NCBI GenBank assembly: GCA_902651635.1
Contig: CACRSC010000054.1
Location: forward strand, 359,156-402,742
From: Mastigamoeba balamuthi
Taxonomy: Eukaryota > Evosea > Mastigamoebida > Mastigamoebidae
Direction: 5' to 3'
Length of the DNA: 43,587 bases
A model generated the notes under the pieces. That model saw nothing but the letters and a program-made list of their open reading frames with translations. It was not told the origin of the DNA and ran no database searches. This document shows, piece after piece, positions 20,846-31,161 of the stretch; the first letter of the stretch is position 1; every line of letters starts with the position of its first letter. The translations under genes were made by a program, and so were the position numbers.

Positions 20846-23411
20846 TCAGTACGGGGAGAGCGACGCCAGCTGGTACTCCAAGCCGGCAGACGAGGGGGTT
20901 CCGTCCACGGGTGTCCTGAACCCGACCGGGGTGCCAGCAGGCGACACCCCGTCGACCATGAACGCCCCTGACGACCCACCCGGCGACCCCATGAACGCCC
21001 GCGGGTCCCCCACCGACTCCACCTCCACCGGCGCCGACACGAAGGCGCCCGCAGCCACCTTTACCAGCCTGGCCTCGTTGCTGTTCTCCTCCCGCCTCTG
21101 CTGGGCCTCGGCGACGAGCTCGACGAGCCGTACGGCCTCGACGTTGTCCGCGAGCGGCATCGGGGACTGCAGGTCCAGCAGGAAGCAGAGTCCCCTGAAG
21201 GCCGGCGACTCAGCAAAGCGCGGGACCACGTCAGCCGCCACGAGCTGCCGCACGTCGGCCACGACGCTGTCGAAGAGCGCGGGGTCGTAGTCGCTACCCT
21301 GCAGGACCGTCTGGCGCAGCGGCGCGCTCGTGTTGAGCAGCGACGGGGCCCCGTCGGCGACGTATTGCTCGCGGATGGCCGCCGCGGCCCGCGACGCCGT
21401 CGAGAGCACCTGCACGGGGTCGCCCGACACGCTGGCCGCCGCGTGCATGTCGCGGAACAGCGCCGTGTCGACGAGGAACTGCGCGTTCTCCAGCGACGCG
21501 TCGCCCGCGCAGAACGACTTGAGGCACTCGGTGGCCAGCGGGTCCATCAGCACCCGCTCCAGCCGCACAGCCTTCCTGCCGCCCCCCGCGGCCGCGACGA
21601 GTCCCTCGCAGCCCGCGGGGCAGCCAGCAGACAGCCAGCAGCACTGCGAGAGAGCGGCCAGCGCGCGCCTGCGGGCCGCCGAGGCGGCGCGGTGCTCGGC
21701 GAGCAGCGCGAGGGCCCGCTGCAGCCGAGCGCGCCGGCTCTCCACGCGGTGGTGCAGCGCGACGCCCAGCGCGTCGATCTCGTCGATGCCCGTGCTCGAG
21801 CTGTCGTCGTCGGAGCTCAGCGCCGAGGCCATCTCGTCGGGGCCCCCGGGCACGATGCGCAGCGAGCGGCGCTTGGGCGCGAGCCTGTCGAGGCTGCGCG
21901 TCATGCGCTCGAGGCGGCGCAGCACGACGAGCTGGATGTAGAGGAACATGACGGCGCCCAGCACGACCACGAGGCCGCCCATGACGGCCGACACGATGGC
22001 GATGACGCGCGTCCCCGCGTGCACGGCGCTCTGCGGCGAGTCCACGCGGAAGAGGGGCCCCGGCGGCAGGCTCGTCTCGTTGGCGACCACAAAGTAGCCC
22101 GCGTTGGCCCGCGACGTCACCGTGCCCGTGCGCGTCCTAGGGCACGTCCTGTTGCGCTGCCCCCTGTCGTCGACCGACGAGACCCTCACGTGGCCCCTCC
22201 AGCGCTCCGCGGGGTCGTACGGGAGGCCCGAGGCCCTGAGCCCCCGCGCAGCACTGCTACTCTCGGTGTCTGCGTCGAAGCGCACGCAGGCGGGGTCCGC
22301 AGAGCCCGCGAGGACGGGCATGACGTCCTCGAGGGGCCTGCCCCAGTACATGAAGCCCACGGCCGGGGACCCGCTGCCAGTGCGGCGGATCTCCCGCAGC
22401 GAGGCCACGAGGGGGCCGATGCCGTAGTTCACAGGGTTCGCGATGCCGAACGGCCGGGCCTTCATCTCCCTGCACGCTGCCCCTGAGGTCCAGTAGGCGC
22501 CCGGCCTCTGCTGCATCCTCGCCACGTCGCTGTGATCATGCACAGCACTCGCAGTTCAGCTGATCGCGTGGCCAGCCTCCCGACGCGGAGCAGAGCCCCT
22601 CTGGGATCGAGCAGGGAGGGTGGGGGAGCGCACATGGAGAAGAAGTGCGAGCAGTTGGGAAGGAAGACGGCGAAGAGGGAGATTCTGGTTTTGAGGGAGC
22701 CCTCCTGCCCCCTCCGCCTCAGCTCCGCCAGGAACGCCATCATCGCCCCCGTCCTCCCGCTGGCCACCGCCCTGCTGACCGCCGCCGCCGCCTCGTCGTT
22801 GACGGCGAACTGGCCCTGGACCACCTGCGACGAGGGGGTGCCTGGCGTGGTCAGTCGCGTGGGGGGTGTGGGTGGTCCAGTGGGCGAGAACAAAACGGGC
22901 AACGCAAAACTGCTCGGCTGCAGAAACAAAACGCCCGCAGGGGGTGCCCCACCGGCGACGCACGTGCAGCGCCTGCGCTGTGCCCACCAGCGCCCGGGCG
23001 ACGCGGGCCGCGTTGTCCCGAGCGTCGTCCTTGTCGATGCCCGCGAGGTAGTGCAGCAGGACGCCGGCCATCCCCACAAACACGCCCGCTGTTGCCCCCA
23101 GACACCCCGCAGCACACCAGTACACCAGCACAGCACGCCTGTCAGCACTGCCAGCGCTGCACAGCACGTGCACACGGTGTGCACGGCCCCGCACCGTCCC
23201 GCCTGGTGCCCGGTGCCCGCTTCAGGGCGCGGCAGAGGAGAGGGGGAGGCGGTGTGGGCCAAACGGAGCTGCGGGACAGAATGAAAAAGCGCGTGCGTGG
23301 TGTGGCGGGAGAGCAGCAGTAGGGGGCGGGAAATGGAGGACCTGTGACGACGATGGCAGCCACGACCGACGCCAGCACAGCGGTGCGCAGCGAGATCCTA
23401 GTCCGAGCCAT
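20846..23411 (-). CDS. Two-transmembrane receptor-like protein with cytoplasmic RGS domain
   Basis: Four exons on the minus strand (23411-23342, 23088-22964, 22824-22634, 22529-20846) give 689 codons. Joining exons 1 and 2 completes a membrane helix (about residues 12-40). An extracellular segment of about 260 residues follows. A second helix (about 300-335, AIVSAVMGGLVVVLGAVMFL) comes next and then a basic linker. The RGS domain (about 448-570) has ERVLMDPLATECLKSF, a LVDTALFRDM helix and a central LRQTVLQG segment. The tail is Ser/Pro/Gly-rich. RGS domains speed GTP hydrolysis on G-alpha subunits, so an external signal may control G-protein turnover directly. The two-helix sensor layout resembles CHASE or Cache receptors, but I cannot assign the extracellular fold. 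The donor of intron 1 is the weak GTCCTC. The exon-3 end is uncertain: the donor at 22633 (GTGCGC) fits frame; a GC donor near 22708 would shorten the exon. Confidence 0.8.
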
Positions 23412-23788
23412 TTTCCGTGCGGTGTGAAACGCGGGGCCCGAGGAGATGGAGATCCGTGGTGGCTGAGCCGCAGCAGCGAAGACCACGTTTCGCACCTCTC
23501 CGGCGTTTTTCTCACGCCCTCACCCCCCTCAGAATTCTTCCAGTTCGCCCGCTGACGAGGGCCCACATCCTCCCACACAGCCCGCCAGCCCTCCGTACCG
23601 AAATATCCCCCCGGATTCAGCACGTGGGGGACACGTGCCCCGGTGCCCCCCGATTCAGACAGAAGCCGGGCTCGATTATGTCATATTACGTCACGGCGGT
23701 TGTTCAATTTCATAAGTTATCGCGTTTGTGCACTTCTGAGAAAGTGAGCGCAGGCGATAGATAGTGTTGTGTTGTGTCGCCGCCAGAA
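23412..23788. promoter_or_regulatory. Divergent promoter, RGS receptor / Na+/H+ exchanger 1
   Basis: This 377-bp interval between divergent starts has no gene. It contains TTACGTCA at 23686-23693 (the reverse complement of the TGACGTAA seen upstream of the HNH gene) and GGCGATAGAT at 23753-23762, which is repeated upstream of exchanger 2. Confidence 0.5.
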
Positions 23789-26273
23789 ATGTCCAGCGCC
23801 AGCAGCCTCCTCAGCGGCCTCAGCGGCCTCAGCAGCGCCGACGACGGCGGGGGCGGGGGCAGCGCGGGACCGCACCTCACGCTCGAGGGCTTCTGCATGT
23901 TCACCTCGGCGCTGCTGCTCGTCTGCATCGTGCTGAGCGTCTTCATCAGCTCTTCGCGCATGCTCAAGTGGCTCCACGAGGCACGCCGCACCTGGCCTGA
24001 CGCCCCCCTCTCTCATCATCCGCTGTTGCTGTGCAGTCGAGTGGGGTGCTGTTGCTGGGCATCGTGTTGGGGCTGGTGCTCTGCCTCGCGAGCCCAGGGA
24101 CGTCGCTGTGGATGAGCGAGTCGCAGTACGACAAGGTCTTCTTCTACGCGCTGTTCCCGCCGGTCATCTTCAACGCGGGCCTCACGCTGCGCAGCAAGCC
24201 CTTTGTGCAGAACATCGGCTCCATACTCACCTTCGCTGTCATCGGTACTTCTCTTCTCTTTCGTCACCAACAGAAGAAACAACGCGGGCTGTTGTTTCGC
24301 GTTTCGACTGTAACTGAGGCGCACGCCTGCAGGGACCATCCTGTGCTCGGTGCTGTTCGGGCTGCTCATCTGGGTGCTGGGCAAGTACGGCCACACGGGC
24401 TCGCCCGACATTGTCGAGTGCCTGCTGTTCGGGTCGCTGATCAGCTCGACCGACACGGTGGCCACCATCTCCATCCTCCTCGACCTCAACGTCCAGCCCC
24501 TCCTCTACAACCTCGCCTTCGGTGCGCCTCGCCCACCCGCGCATCGGTCGCCCTGATAACTGGACGGACTGACACGCCCCGCGTCTCTGCGTAGGCGAGA
24601 GCGTCATCAACGACGCCACGGTCATCGCGCTCTTCGCGACGCTCAAGAGGTTCACGGGCAAGACGCTCACGTGGATCTCGCTGCTGCACATCGTCAGGGA
24701 CCTCTGCGTCGTCATCGGTGGCTCCACACTGATCGGCGTGGGCGTCGGCTATCTCTGGGTCTTCGTGAGCTCTTTCTCCGCGTTCTGCGTGCGAGTGCCG
24801 GTGCACACAGCTCACATGGCCGCCTGGTCGCCTTTCGCAGATCAAGTTCCTGCAGAGGAAGCTCGTGCTGTCGCCCACGTACGACATCACCATGATCGTA
24901 GTCTCGGCCTACCTCGCGTACTCGTGCGCCGCCATGGCGGACCTGTCGGGCATCATCTCGCTGTTCGTCTGCGTCGTCATCATCTCGCGCTACTGCTGGT
25001 ACACCATCTCCACCAGGGCTCGCGTCTCCCTCTTCGCAATCGCGAGGTAAGCTCCATGCACAACGCCAGCTCTCCTCTGTTCGTTCGCTGTTTGGCGCTC
25101 ATGGATCGCCTGCGTCGTTGGACAGCTCGATGGACTACCTGTCGCAGACGTTCGTGTTCTTCTCGATGGGGCTGATGATGTTCTACCGCGAGAACCCCTG
25201 GAACTCCAAGGCGTGGAGCCCGGGCTTCATCTTCTTCAGCATCATCTGCATCCTGCTGTGCCGCGCCATCAGCGTGTTCTTGCTGGGCCCTCCGCTGAAC
25301 CTTTTCCGCAAGAACAAGATCCCCTTCAAGTACCTCGCGGTCCTCGCGTGGTGCGGCATGCGCGGCGTCATCTCGATGCTGCTGGTGCTCTCGCTGGACA
25401 CGCCCTACAAGCACCTCTACCTCAACACCACCATCGTCATCATCTGCTTCACGTGCTTCATCTGGAGGTCCGCCCCTGCCTCTCCTCGCCCCAGGCTCCC
25501 CGCTGGCCCTGACCGAGTGCTCCCTCCCCCACGCAGCGCCCTGACGAGGCCCTTCGTGAAGAAGATGAGCCTGGGCAGCGACGTGCCCGGGACCAACGTC
25601 GTGGACCCTGAGAAGCAGCGCTCCGTCCCCGCCCTCGAGATGCCCTCGGAGGGCGAGCAGAACCGCGTCACCGCGTTCCTGCTCCGCTTTGACCGCAGGC
25701 ACGCGATCGCTCATTGCTTCTGTCCCCCCGCCCAGCCCCCCGCGCTGACCTTACCCCGTTGCCAGGCTGATACACTGGGTGCGGCACAAGGCCGAGCCAG
25801 GGAGCACCGACAACCAGAAGGACAGGGTGCAGCCCTTTGTCGACAAGACCCGGTCGCCCGAGCCCTGCCCGCGCAGGGCGCACGCGGACGCCGGGGCCGG
25901 GGGCGCGGACGTGGCCCCGCGACCGTCGATGGACATCAGCTACCCGCGCCCGAGCTTCGACGGGTTCGACGTGAGCTCGCTGCCCAACCTCGTGGGCATG
26001 GGCCTCGCGGACGGCGTCGGCATCCCGCTCGTGGACCTCGAGCAGCAGATCTCCGACGACCCGCCGACGTACGAGAAGGGCGAGGGCCCCGAGCACGCCA
26101 GCGAAGGGGCCGAGGCCAGCGACAGAGGCGAGCGAGGGCAGCACAGCGGCGTGGACGCGGCACAGTCGCCGGACCTCACGGAGGTCGCCGAGGCCGACGA
26201 AGAGCCGACGGGAGACCCTCAGAGCCCACACCAGCACCACCAGCACCTGCACACTTCAGACAGCGACAACTGA
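23789..26273 (+). CDS. Na+/H+ exchanger (CPA1/NHE family), copy 1
   Basis: Eight exons (23789-23980, 24037-24244, 24333-24521, 24595-24764, 24841-25046, 25126-25467, 25537-25698, 25766-26273) give 658 codons. Membrane segments fill about residues 35-480. Diagnostic motifs are FFYALFPPVIFNAGLTL, the ion-site GSLISSTDTVATISIL, the proton-coupling GESVINDATVIALF (Asn202-Asp203) and the later KYLAVLAWCGMRGVISMLL. The protein exchanges Na+ (or K+) for H+ across the plasma membrane or an endosomal membrane. A hydrophilic tail of about 180 residues carries VQPFVDKTRSPEP and MDISYPRPS, also kept in copy 2. Introns 1 and 7 use GC donors (GAG|GCACGC and CAG|GCACGC). The gene lies head to tail with copy 2, 342 bp apart, and every intron position is shared. 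Confidence 0.93.
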
Positions 26274-26615
26274 GCGATCAGAGAACATGGTTTCACATTC
26301 AGGCTCGCCGGTCTTGTTCCACCACTGCCCCTCTCCGCAGCGACTCGAATGGTCGGGTCCGATGGGGTGGCCCTGCCCGAGGTTCCCTGTCAAGTCGACG
26401 GGTCGCTACTCCACTGCTCACCGCGGGAGTGGCGCTGTGTGGAAACTCAGTTGTAAGACGGCTTCCGAGGCGTCAGAGCGCATACTTTTCAGAATCGGCG
26501 ATAGATCGGTAGAAGGAAAATTGCGTCATCAAAATATCTTCCGCTTGTGCGTTTTCGGGTCGTGATTTTAAAAACCCCAAAGACCGCCCCCGAGAGAAAC
26601 ACAGCAGTTAGTAAT
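26274..26615. promoter_or_regulatory. Intergenic region between exchanger paralogs
   Basis: There is no gene in these 342 bp. Upstream of copy 2 are GGCGATAGAT (26497-26506, also before copy 1), a TGCGTCAT CRE-like word (26522-26529) and AATATCTTCC (26533-26542, the reverse of GGAAGATATT). These are candidate control elements by recurrence only. Confidence 0.4.
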
Positions 26616-29063
26616 ATGTCGAGCGAGGGGAGCGAGAGCGCGGCCGAGGAGGGCACGCGCCTGTCGATTCAGGCCTTCTGCATGCTGACCTCTGCGCTGC
26701 TGCTGGCCTGCATCGTGCTGAGCGTCTTCATCAGCTCGACCAAGAAGCTCAAGTGGCTGCACGAGGCAAACTAAAACCCCAGCAACACTTCTCCCCAGCA
26801 GATCCCCACCGGTTTCCCTGCGCCGCCTGCGCGCGATCTCACGTGATCCCGGTGCCCCCTGACTGGCAGTCGAGCGGGGTGCTGCTGCTGGGCATCGTGC
26901 TGGGGCTGGTCGTGTACTACGCGAGCCCCGGGACGAGCGTGTGGATGTCGGACCACCAGTACGAGACGGTCTTCTTCTACGCGCTGTTCCCGCCGGTCAT
27001 CTTCAACGCGGGCCTCACGCTGCGCAGCAAGCAGTTCGTGCAGAACATAGGCTCCATCCTCGTCTTCGCTGTCCTCGGTGCCCGCCTCCCGCCCTCGCGC
27101 CTGCTCCTCTGTGGTTTCTGCTGGTCGATCCGTGCAGAAACCACAGAGCGTCAGAAATAGAAATAGCACAGCAGCCCAGCACTGTGCTGTGCACGGGACG
27201 CTGACCCCCTGGCACGCGCACGGACGGGTGCTCGCAGGGACGATCATGTGCGCCGTGCTGTTCGGCGTGCTGGTGTGGCTGCTGGGGCGGTACGGCCACA
27301 CGGGGTCGTCGGACGTGGTCGAGTGCCTGCTGTTCGGGTCGCTGATCAGCTCGACCGACACGGTGGCCACCATCTCCATCCTCCTCGACCTCAACGTCCA
27401 GCCCCTCCTCTACAACCTCGCCTTTGGTGCGCCCCGCATGCGTGCCGCCCCCCGCTGAGCGCTCGCTGCTGCGCAGGGGAGAGCGTCATCAACGACGCCA
27501 CGGTCATCGCGCTCTTCAGCACGCTCACCAACTTCACGGGCAAGCAGCTCACGTGGATCTCGCTCTGGCACATCGTCAGGGACCTCTGCCTCATCATCAC
27601 CGGCTCCACGCTGATCGGCGTGGGCGTCGGATACGTCTGGGTCTTCGTGAGTTCGGCCCTTGCGGTCGTGGCACTCTGCTGACAGGCCGTCTGCCCTCCG
27701 CCTTCTGCCGCAGATCAAGTTCATCCAGCGCAAGCTCGTGCTGTCACCCACGTACGACATCACCATGATCGTAGTCTCGGCCTACCTCGCGTACGCGTGC
27801 GCCGCCATGGCTGACCTGTCGGGCATCATTTCGCTGTTCGTCTGTGCCGTCATCATCTCGCGCTACTGCTGGTACACCATCTCCACCAGGGCTCGTGTCT
27901 CCCTCTTTGCCATTGCAAGGTAAGCCCAGGCCCCCCGTCCGCCTCCCTTTGTCGTTGCTTGGCGCTCATGGATCGCCTGCGTCTCTGGGCAGCTCGATGG
28001 ACTACCTGTCGCAGACGTTCGTGTTCTTCTCGATGGGGCTGATGATGTTCTACCGCAAGAACCCATGGAGCTCCAAGAGCTGGAGCCCCGGGTTCATCTT
28101 CTTCAGCATCGCCTGCATCCTGCTGGCCCGCGCGGTCAGCGTCATCGGCCTGGGCCTCCCCCTGAACCTCTTCCGCAAGAACAAGATCCCCTTCAAGTAC
28201 CTCGCCGTGATGGCCTGGTGCGGCATGCGCGGCGTCGTCAGCCTATTGCTCGTCATGTCCATGGACACGCCATACAAGCACCTCTACCTCAACACCACGT
28301 TTGTCATCATCTGCTTCACGAGCTTCATCTGGAGGTCTCCCGCTCGCTCACCCACCGCCCACCCGTCTCAATGGCAGAGTCCTAACACCTCCTGCGTGGA
28401 CAGCGCGCTCACGAGGCCCTTCGTGAAGAAGATGCGCCTCGGGAGCGACGTGCCGGACACCAACGTCGTGGACCCCGAGAAGACGAGGGCGGTCCCCGTG
28501 ATGCCCGACGTGCACAACAGGGCCATCGCCTTTGTAATGCGCCTCGACCGCAGGTGCTTCCCCCATCCCCCACTCGGGCCAGGCGGCACTCACACAGCCC
28601 GAGCAGGCTTATCGAGCTGGTGAGGCACAGGTCGGAGCCCTCTGCTGCCGAGCCCCAGAAGGTACAGCCGTTTGTCGACAAGACGCGCTCGCCAGAGCCG
28701 GCGGCCGCCGGGTCGTCTCTGGCGCCCCCCGCGGCCAAGCCATCGCGCCCGTCGATGGACATCAGCTACCCCCGCCCGAGCATGGACCTCAGCTCGTCCT
28801 CGAGGTACCAGAACATGTCGGAGATGGAGGACGCCGCGATACCCCTGGTGGAGATGGAGCTCTCCGAGGGGGCCACGCCCTCGTACGAGCACGACGACGG
28901 CCCCGAGCGGGAGCCCGAGCACAGCGACGAGCCCTACGCGCCCCCGGCCATTGTCATCACAGGCATCGACAACAGCCAGCAGCAGGTCGACCAGCCGGAC
29001 GCGGGCATTCGCCAGCAGCTGATCGAGCGCCCGCCCGGCGAGTCCAATCCCGAGGCCAAGTGA
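26616..29063 (+). CDS. Na+/H+ exchanger (CPA1/NHE family), copy 2
   Basis: Eight exons (26616-26765, 26870-27077, 27238-27426, 27477-27646, 27714-27919, 27993-28334, 28404-28553, 28607-29063) give 623 codons. Exons 2-6 have the same length as in copy 1 and near-identical protein: FFYALFPPVIFNAG, SLISSTDTVATISIL, GESVINDATVIALF (Asn188-Asp189), MAWCGMRGVVSLLLVM. The N-terminus is shorter and acidic, without the glycine-rich run of copy 1. The tail keeps VQPFVDKTRSPEP and SMDISYPRPS but otherwise diverges. Intron 1 uses a GC donor (GAG|GCAAAC), as in copy 1; reading through would stop two codons later. Intron 7 uses GT where copy 1 has GC. A recent tandem duplication with sequence exchange is likely. 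The stop is 61 bp from the stop of the convergent phosphatase gene. Confidence 0.93.
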
Positions 29064-29124
29064 AGGCCTTGCAGGCACAAGCAGCGTTCGTTGAACACAC
29101 CAGAGAAATGTCAAACAAGAGTTA

Positions 29125-31161
29125 TTACTTTCTGCGGATCGCGTCGACGCAGTCGGCGACCGTGGCGAACGCGATGACCCGGCAGTCCGCTGGCAGCGCG
29201 TTGTCGTGCATGAAGCGCCGCGCCACAGATCTTCGCAGCAGGTCGCCGCTGAGGTACTCGCCCCTCTCGACCCCCACGAAGCCCTGGGGGATCCAGACGG
29301 CCACGGCCTTGCCCGTGGCGAAGACCACCCACACCTGCTGCGACGCCTCGGCCTCGAGCTGCTCGTACGGCGCCATCGTCACGCGCTCCCACGCGGGGTA
29401 TCTGTACCCCACGGCCACGTCGGGGCTCTGCTGGGCCAGCGCGTACACCGCGGCATACTGGGGGCTCTCCACGACGGGGCCGGCGCTGTCTCCCAGCGCC
29501 TCCCAGAAGCCCGCGGGCTCTGCGCCCTGCGACACCTCGACGACGGTCGTGGCGCCTCGGAACCGGCACAGCTGCTCGGCGATCTTCGAGCCCCCGCCGA
29601 CGAGCATCGGGCGGCAGTCGGCGCCCGTCCAGGTGTAGGCGGTGGAGTCGGGCGCGAGCAGCACGAAGCAGCCCCTCGGGTCCAGCGAGCTCCTGCTGGG
29701 CCTGCGGACCTCGGAGCCCACGAGCACGAGCTCGTGCCTGCTCTTGGGGTGCGGCACGACCTGGAAGAGCTGTGACGCGGCCAGCGGCTGCAGGCGGCGG
29801 TCCCAGAGAATGAGCTGGCCGATGAACTTGGGGTCCACGATGGGCCGCGCGCGGTGCAGGAACCGCAGCGCCTGCTCCCGGTCGATGCCCCGGGCCCACA
29901 TTAGGTACGCCATCACGAACGTCGCCGACCGCGACACGCCCTCGAAGCAGTGCACGAGCACGACGCCGCCGGAGAGCCTGGCGCGCTCGAGCCACGCGAC
30001 GGCGTGCGGGAAGAGGCTGACGACGTCCTCCGAGGGGTCGTCGAGCAGGTCGAGCACGAGGTACCGGAAGCTCTGCGGGAAGTACGCGGGGCAGGCGCGG
30101 CACGCGCAGTTGAGCACGTGCGTGACGCCCCGCTGCCGCAGGAAGCCCTCGTCCGACGCCACCACGTCGCCGCCGATCATCAGCCAGCCGTCGAGCACCT
30201 CGCTCATCTCCCCCCTGATCCTCTCGCGCTCGGCCCGCGGCAGCTCCTCCTTGGGGCTCTCGTCCCCCCCGCCTCCGCTGCCGCAAGCGCCGCTGTTGCC
30301 ACCGCTGCCGCCGTTGCCGCACCTCGCCGCCTCAGGCGCGGCGCCCCGCAGCCCCGCGAGGTCCAGCGCGGTCTTGCGCTGCCCCGTGGCCCCGCCGAGC
30401 GCGAGCTTGGGGACTGAGGGCGGCGTCCTGAGCGCCTCCTTCTTGACGGCCCCGATGGGCACCGCGCTGCCCTCCTCGCCCCCGGGGCCCTCGAGCGAGG
30501 TCACCGTCACGTCGTCCGCGGACCGCGCGATGGCCACCGGCCTCGCCGCCCTCGTCGCCCAGCGCGCCTGGGCCTCCGGGCAGCGCTGCAGCAGCGCTGC
30601 CTCGGCCCCGCCGTCCGGGGCGGCCAGCAGCGCCCGCAGCGGGCAGTCCGCGGGCACAGCAGCCCGCGTCTCCCGCACGCACAGCGCGCAGAGCGCACGC
30701 TCGACGGCCCCCTCGCGGCCCAGGGCGCGCTCGAGGGCCCCCGCCAGGGCGACGGCAGAGGCGCGGGCCAGGGCGGGGGCCGAGCAGCCGCACCAGACGT
30801 AGAGGTCCGCGACGGCGCCAGAGGGGCGGCTGCGGCACGAGGACCAGAGGCCCCGGCGGCTGCGCGGCGACACCGCCTCGGAAGCGACGCGCAGCGCGGG
30901 GCGGCCGCGCAGGGCGTCGGGCCAGAGCGCCGCGGCGAGGTAGCAGCGGTGGGAGTCGAGGGCGGCGAGCGGGAGAAGCGGCAGAGGGAGGGCGGCGGAG
31001 ATGTCCGGGGAGGCGACGAGCCACGCGAGGGCCACGGGGCGCAGCGGCGGCACGGCCGAGGCGGCGGCGGAGTGCGGGGAGGCGGCGGCAGAGGCGCAGG
31101 CGGTGAGGTCGGCGAGGGCCAGGGGGTCCGTGTCGCACGACACGCTTACCGCGTTGCCCAT
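29125..31161 (-). CDS. Dual-specificity protein phosphatase with gelsolin-like segments
   Basis: This intronless gene has 678 codons. The N-terminus MGNAVSVSC fits an N-myristoylation site with a nearby cysteine for palmitoylation, so membrane attachment is likely. Residues about 1-180 include a gelsolin-like strand pattern (ADLYVWCGCSAPALA). A low-complexity linker with Gly/Ser and Arg/Glu follows. The DSP catalytic domain (about 325-465) has DLLDDPSED, which should supply the general-acid Asp, and the active site VHCFEGVSRSAT (Cys405). The C-terminal part has a second gelsolin-like region (SSLDPRGCFVLLAPDSTAYTW, ending CVDAIRRK). DSPs remove phosphate from Tyr and Ser/Thr, often on MAP kinases. 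The plant MKP1 family has the same DSP-gelsolin pairing. The gelsolin parts may bind actin or phosphoinositides; that is inferred. Confidence 0.9.
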   Translation of the reverse strand: MGNAVSVSCDTDPLALADLTACASAAASPHSAAASAVPPLRPVALAWLVASPDISAALPLPLLPLAALDSHRCYLAAALWPDALRGRPALRVASEAVSPRSRRGLWSSCRSRPSGAVADLYVWCGCSAPALARASAVALAGALERALGREGAVERALCALCVRETRAAVPADCPLRALLAAPDGGAEAALLQRCPEAQARWATRAARPVAIARSADDVTVTSLEGPGGEEGSAVPIGAVKKEALRTPPSVPKLALGGATGQRKTALDLAGLRGAAPEAARCGNGGSGGNSGACGSGGGGDESPKEELPRAERERIRGEMSEVLDGWLMIGGDVVASDEGFLRQRGVTHVLNCACRACPAYFPQSFRYLVLDLLDDPSEDVVSLFPHAVAWLERARLSGGVVLVHCFEGVSRSATFVMAYLMWARGIDREQALRFLHRARPIVDPKFIGQLILWDRRLQPLAASQLFQVVPHPKSRHELVLVGSEVRRPSRSSLDPRGCFVLLAPDSTAYTWTGADCRPMLVGGGSKIAEQLCRFRGATTVVEVSQGAEPAGFWEALGDSAGPVVESPQYAAVYALAQQSPDVAVGYRYPAWERVTMAPYEQLEAEASQQVWVVFATGKAVAVWIPQGFVGVERGEYLSGDLLRRSVARRFMHDNALPADCRVIAFATVADCVDAIRRK

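Noticed and set aside
22530-22710. GC donor for intron 3 of the RGS gene near 22708
   Set aside because: It fits the phase, but a normal GTGCGC donor at 22633 also fits and gives an intron of usual length; retained only as an alternative.
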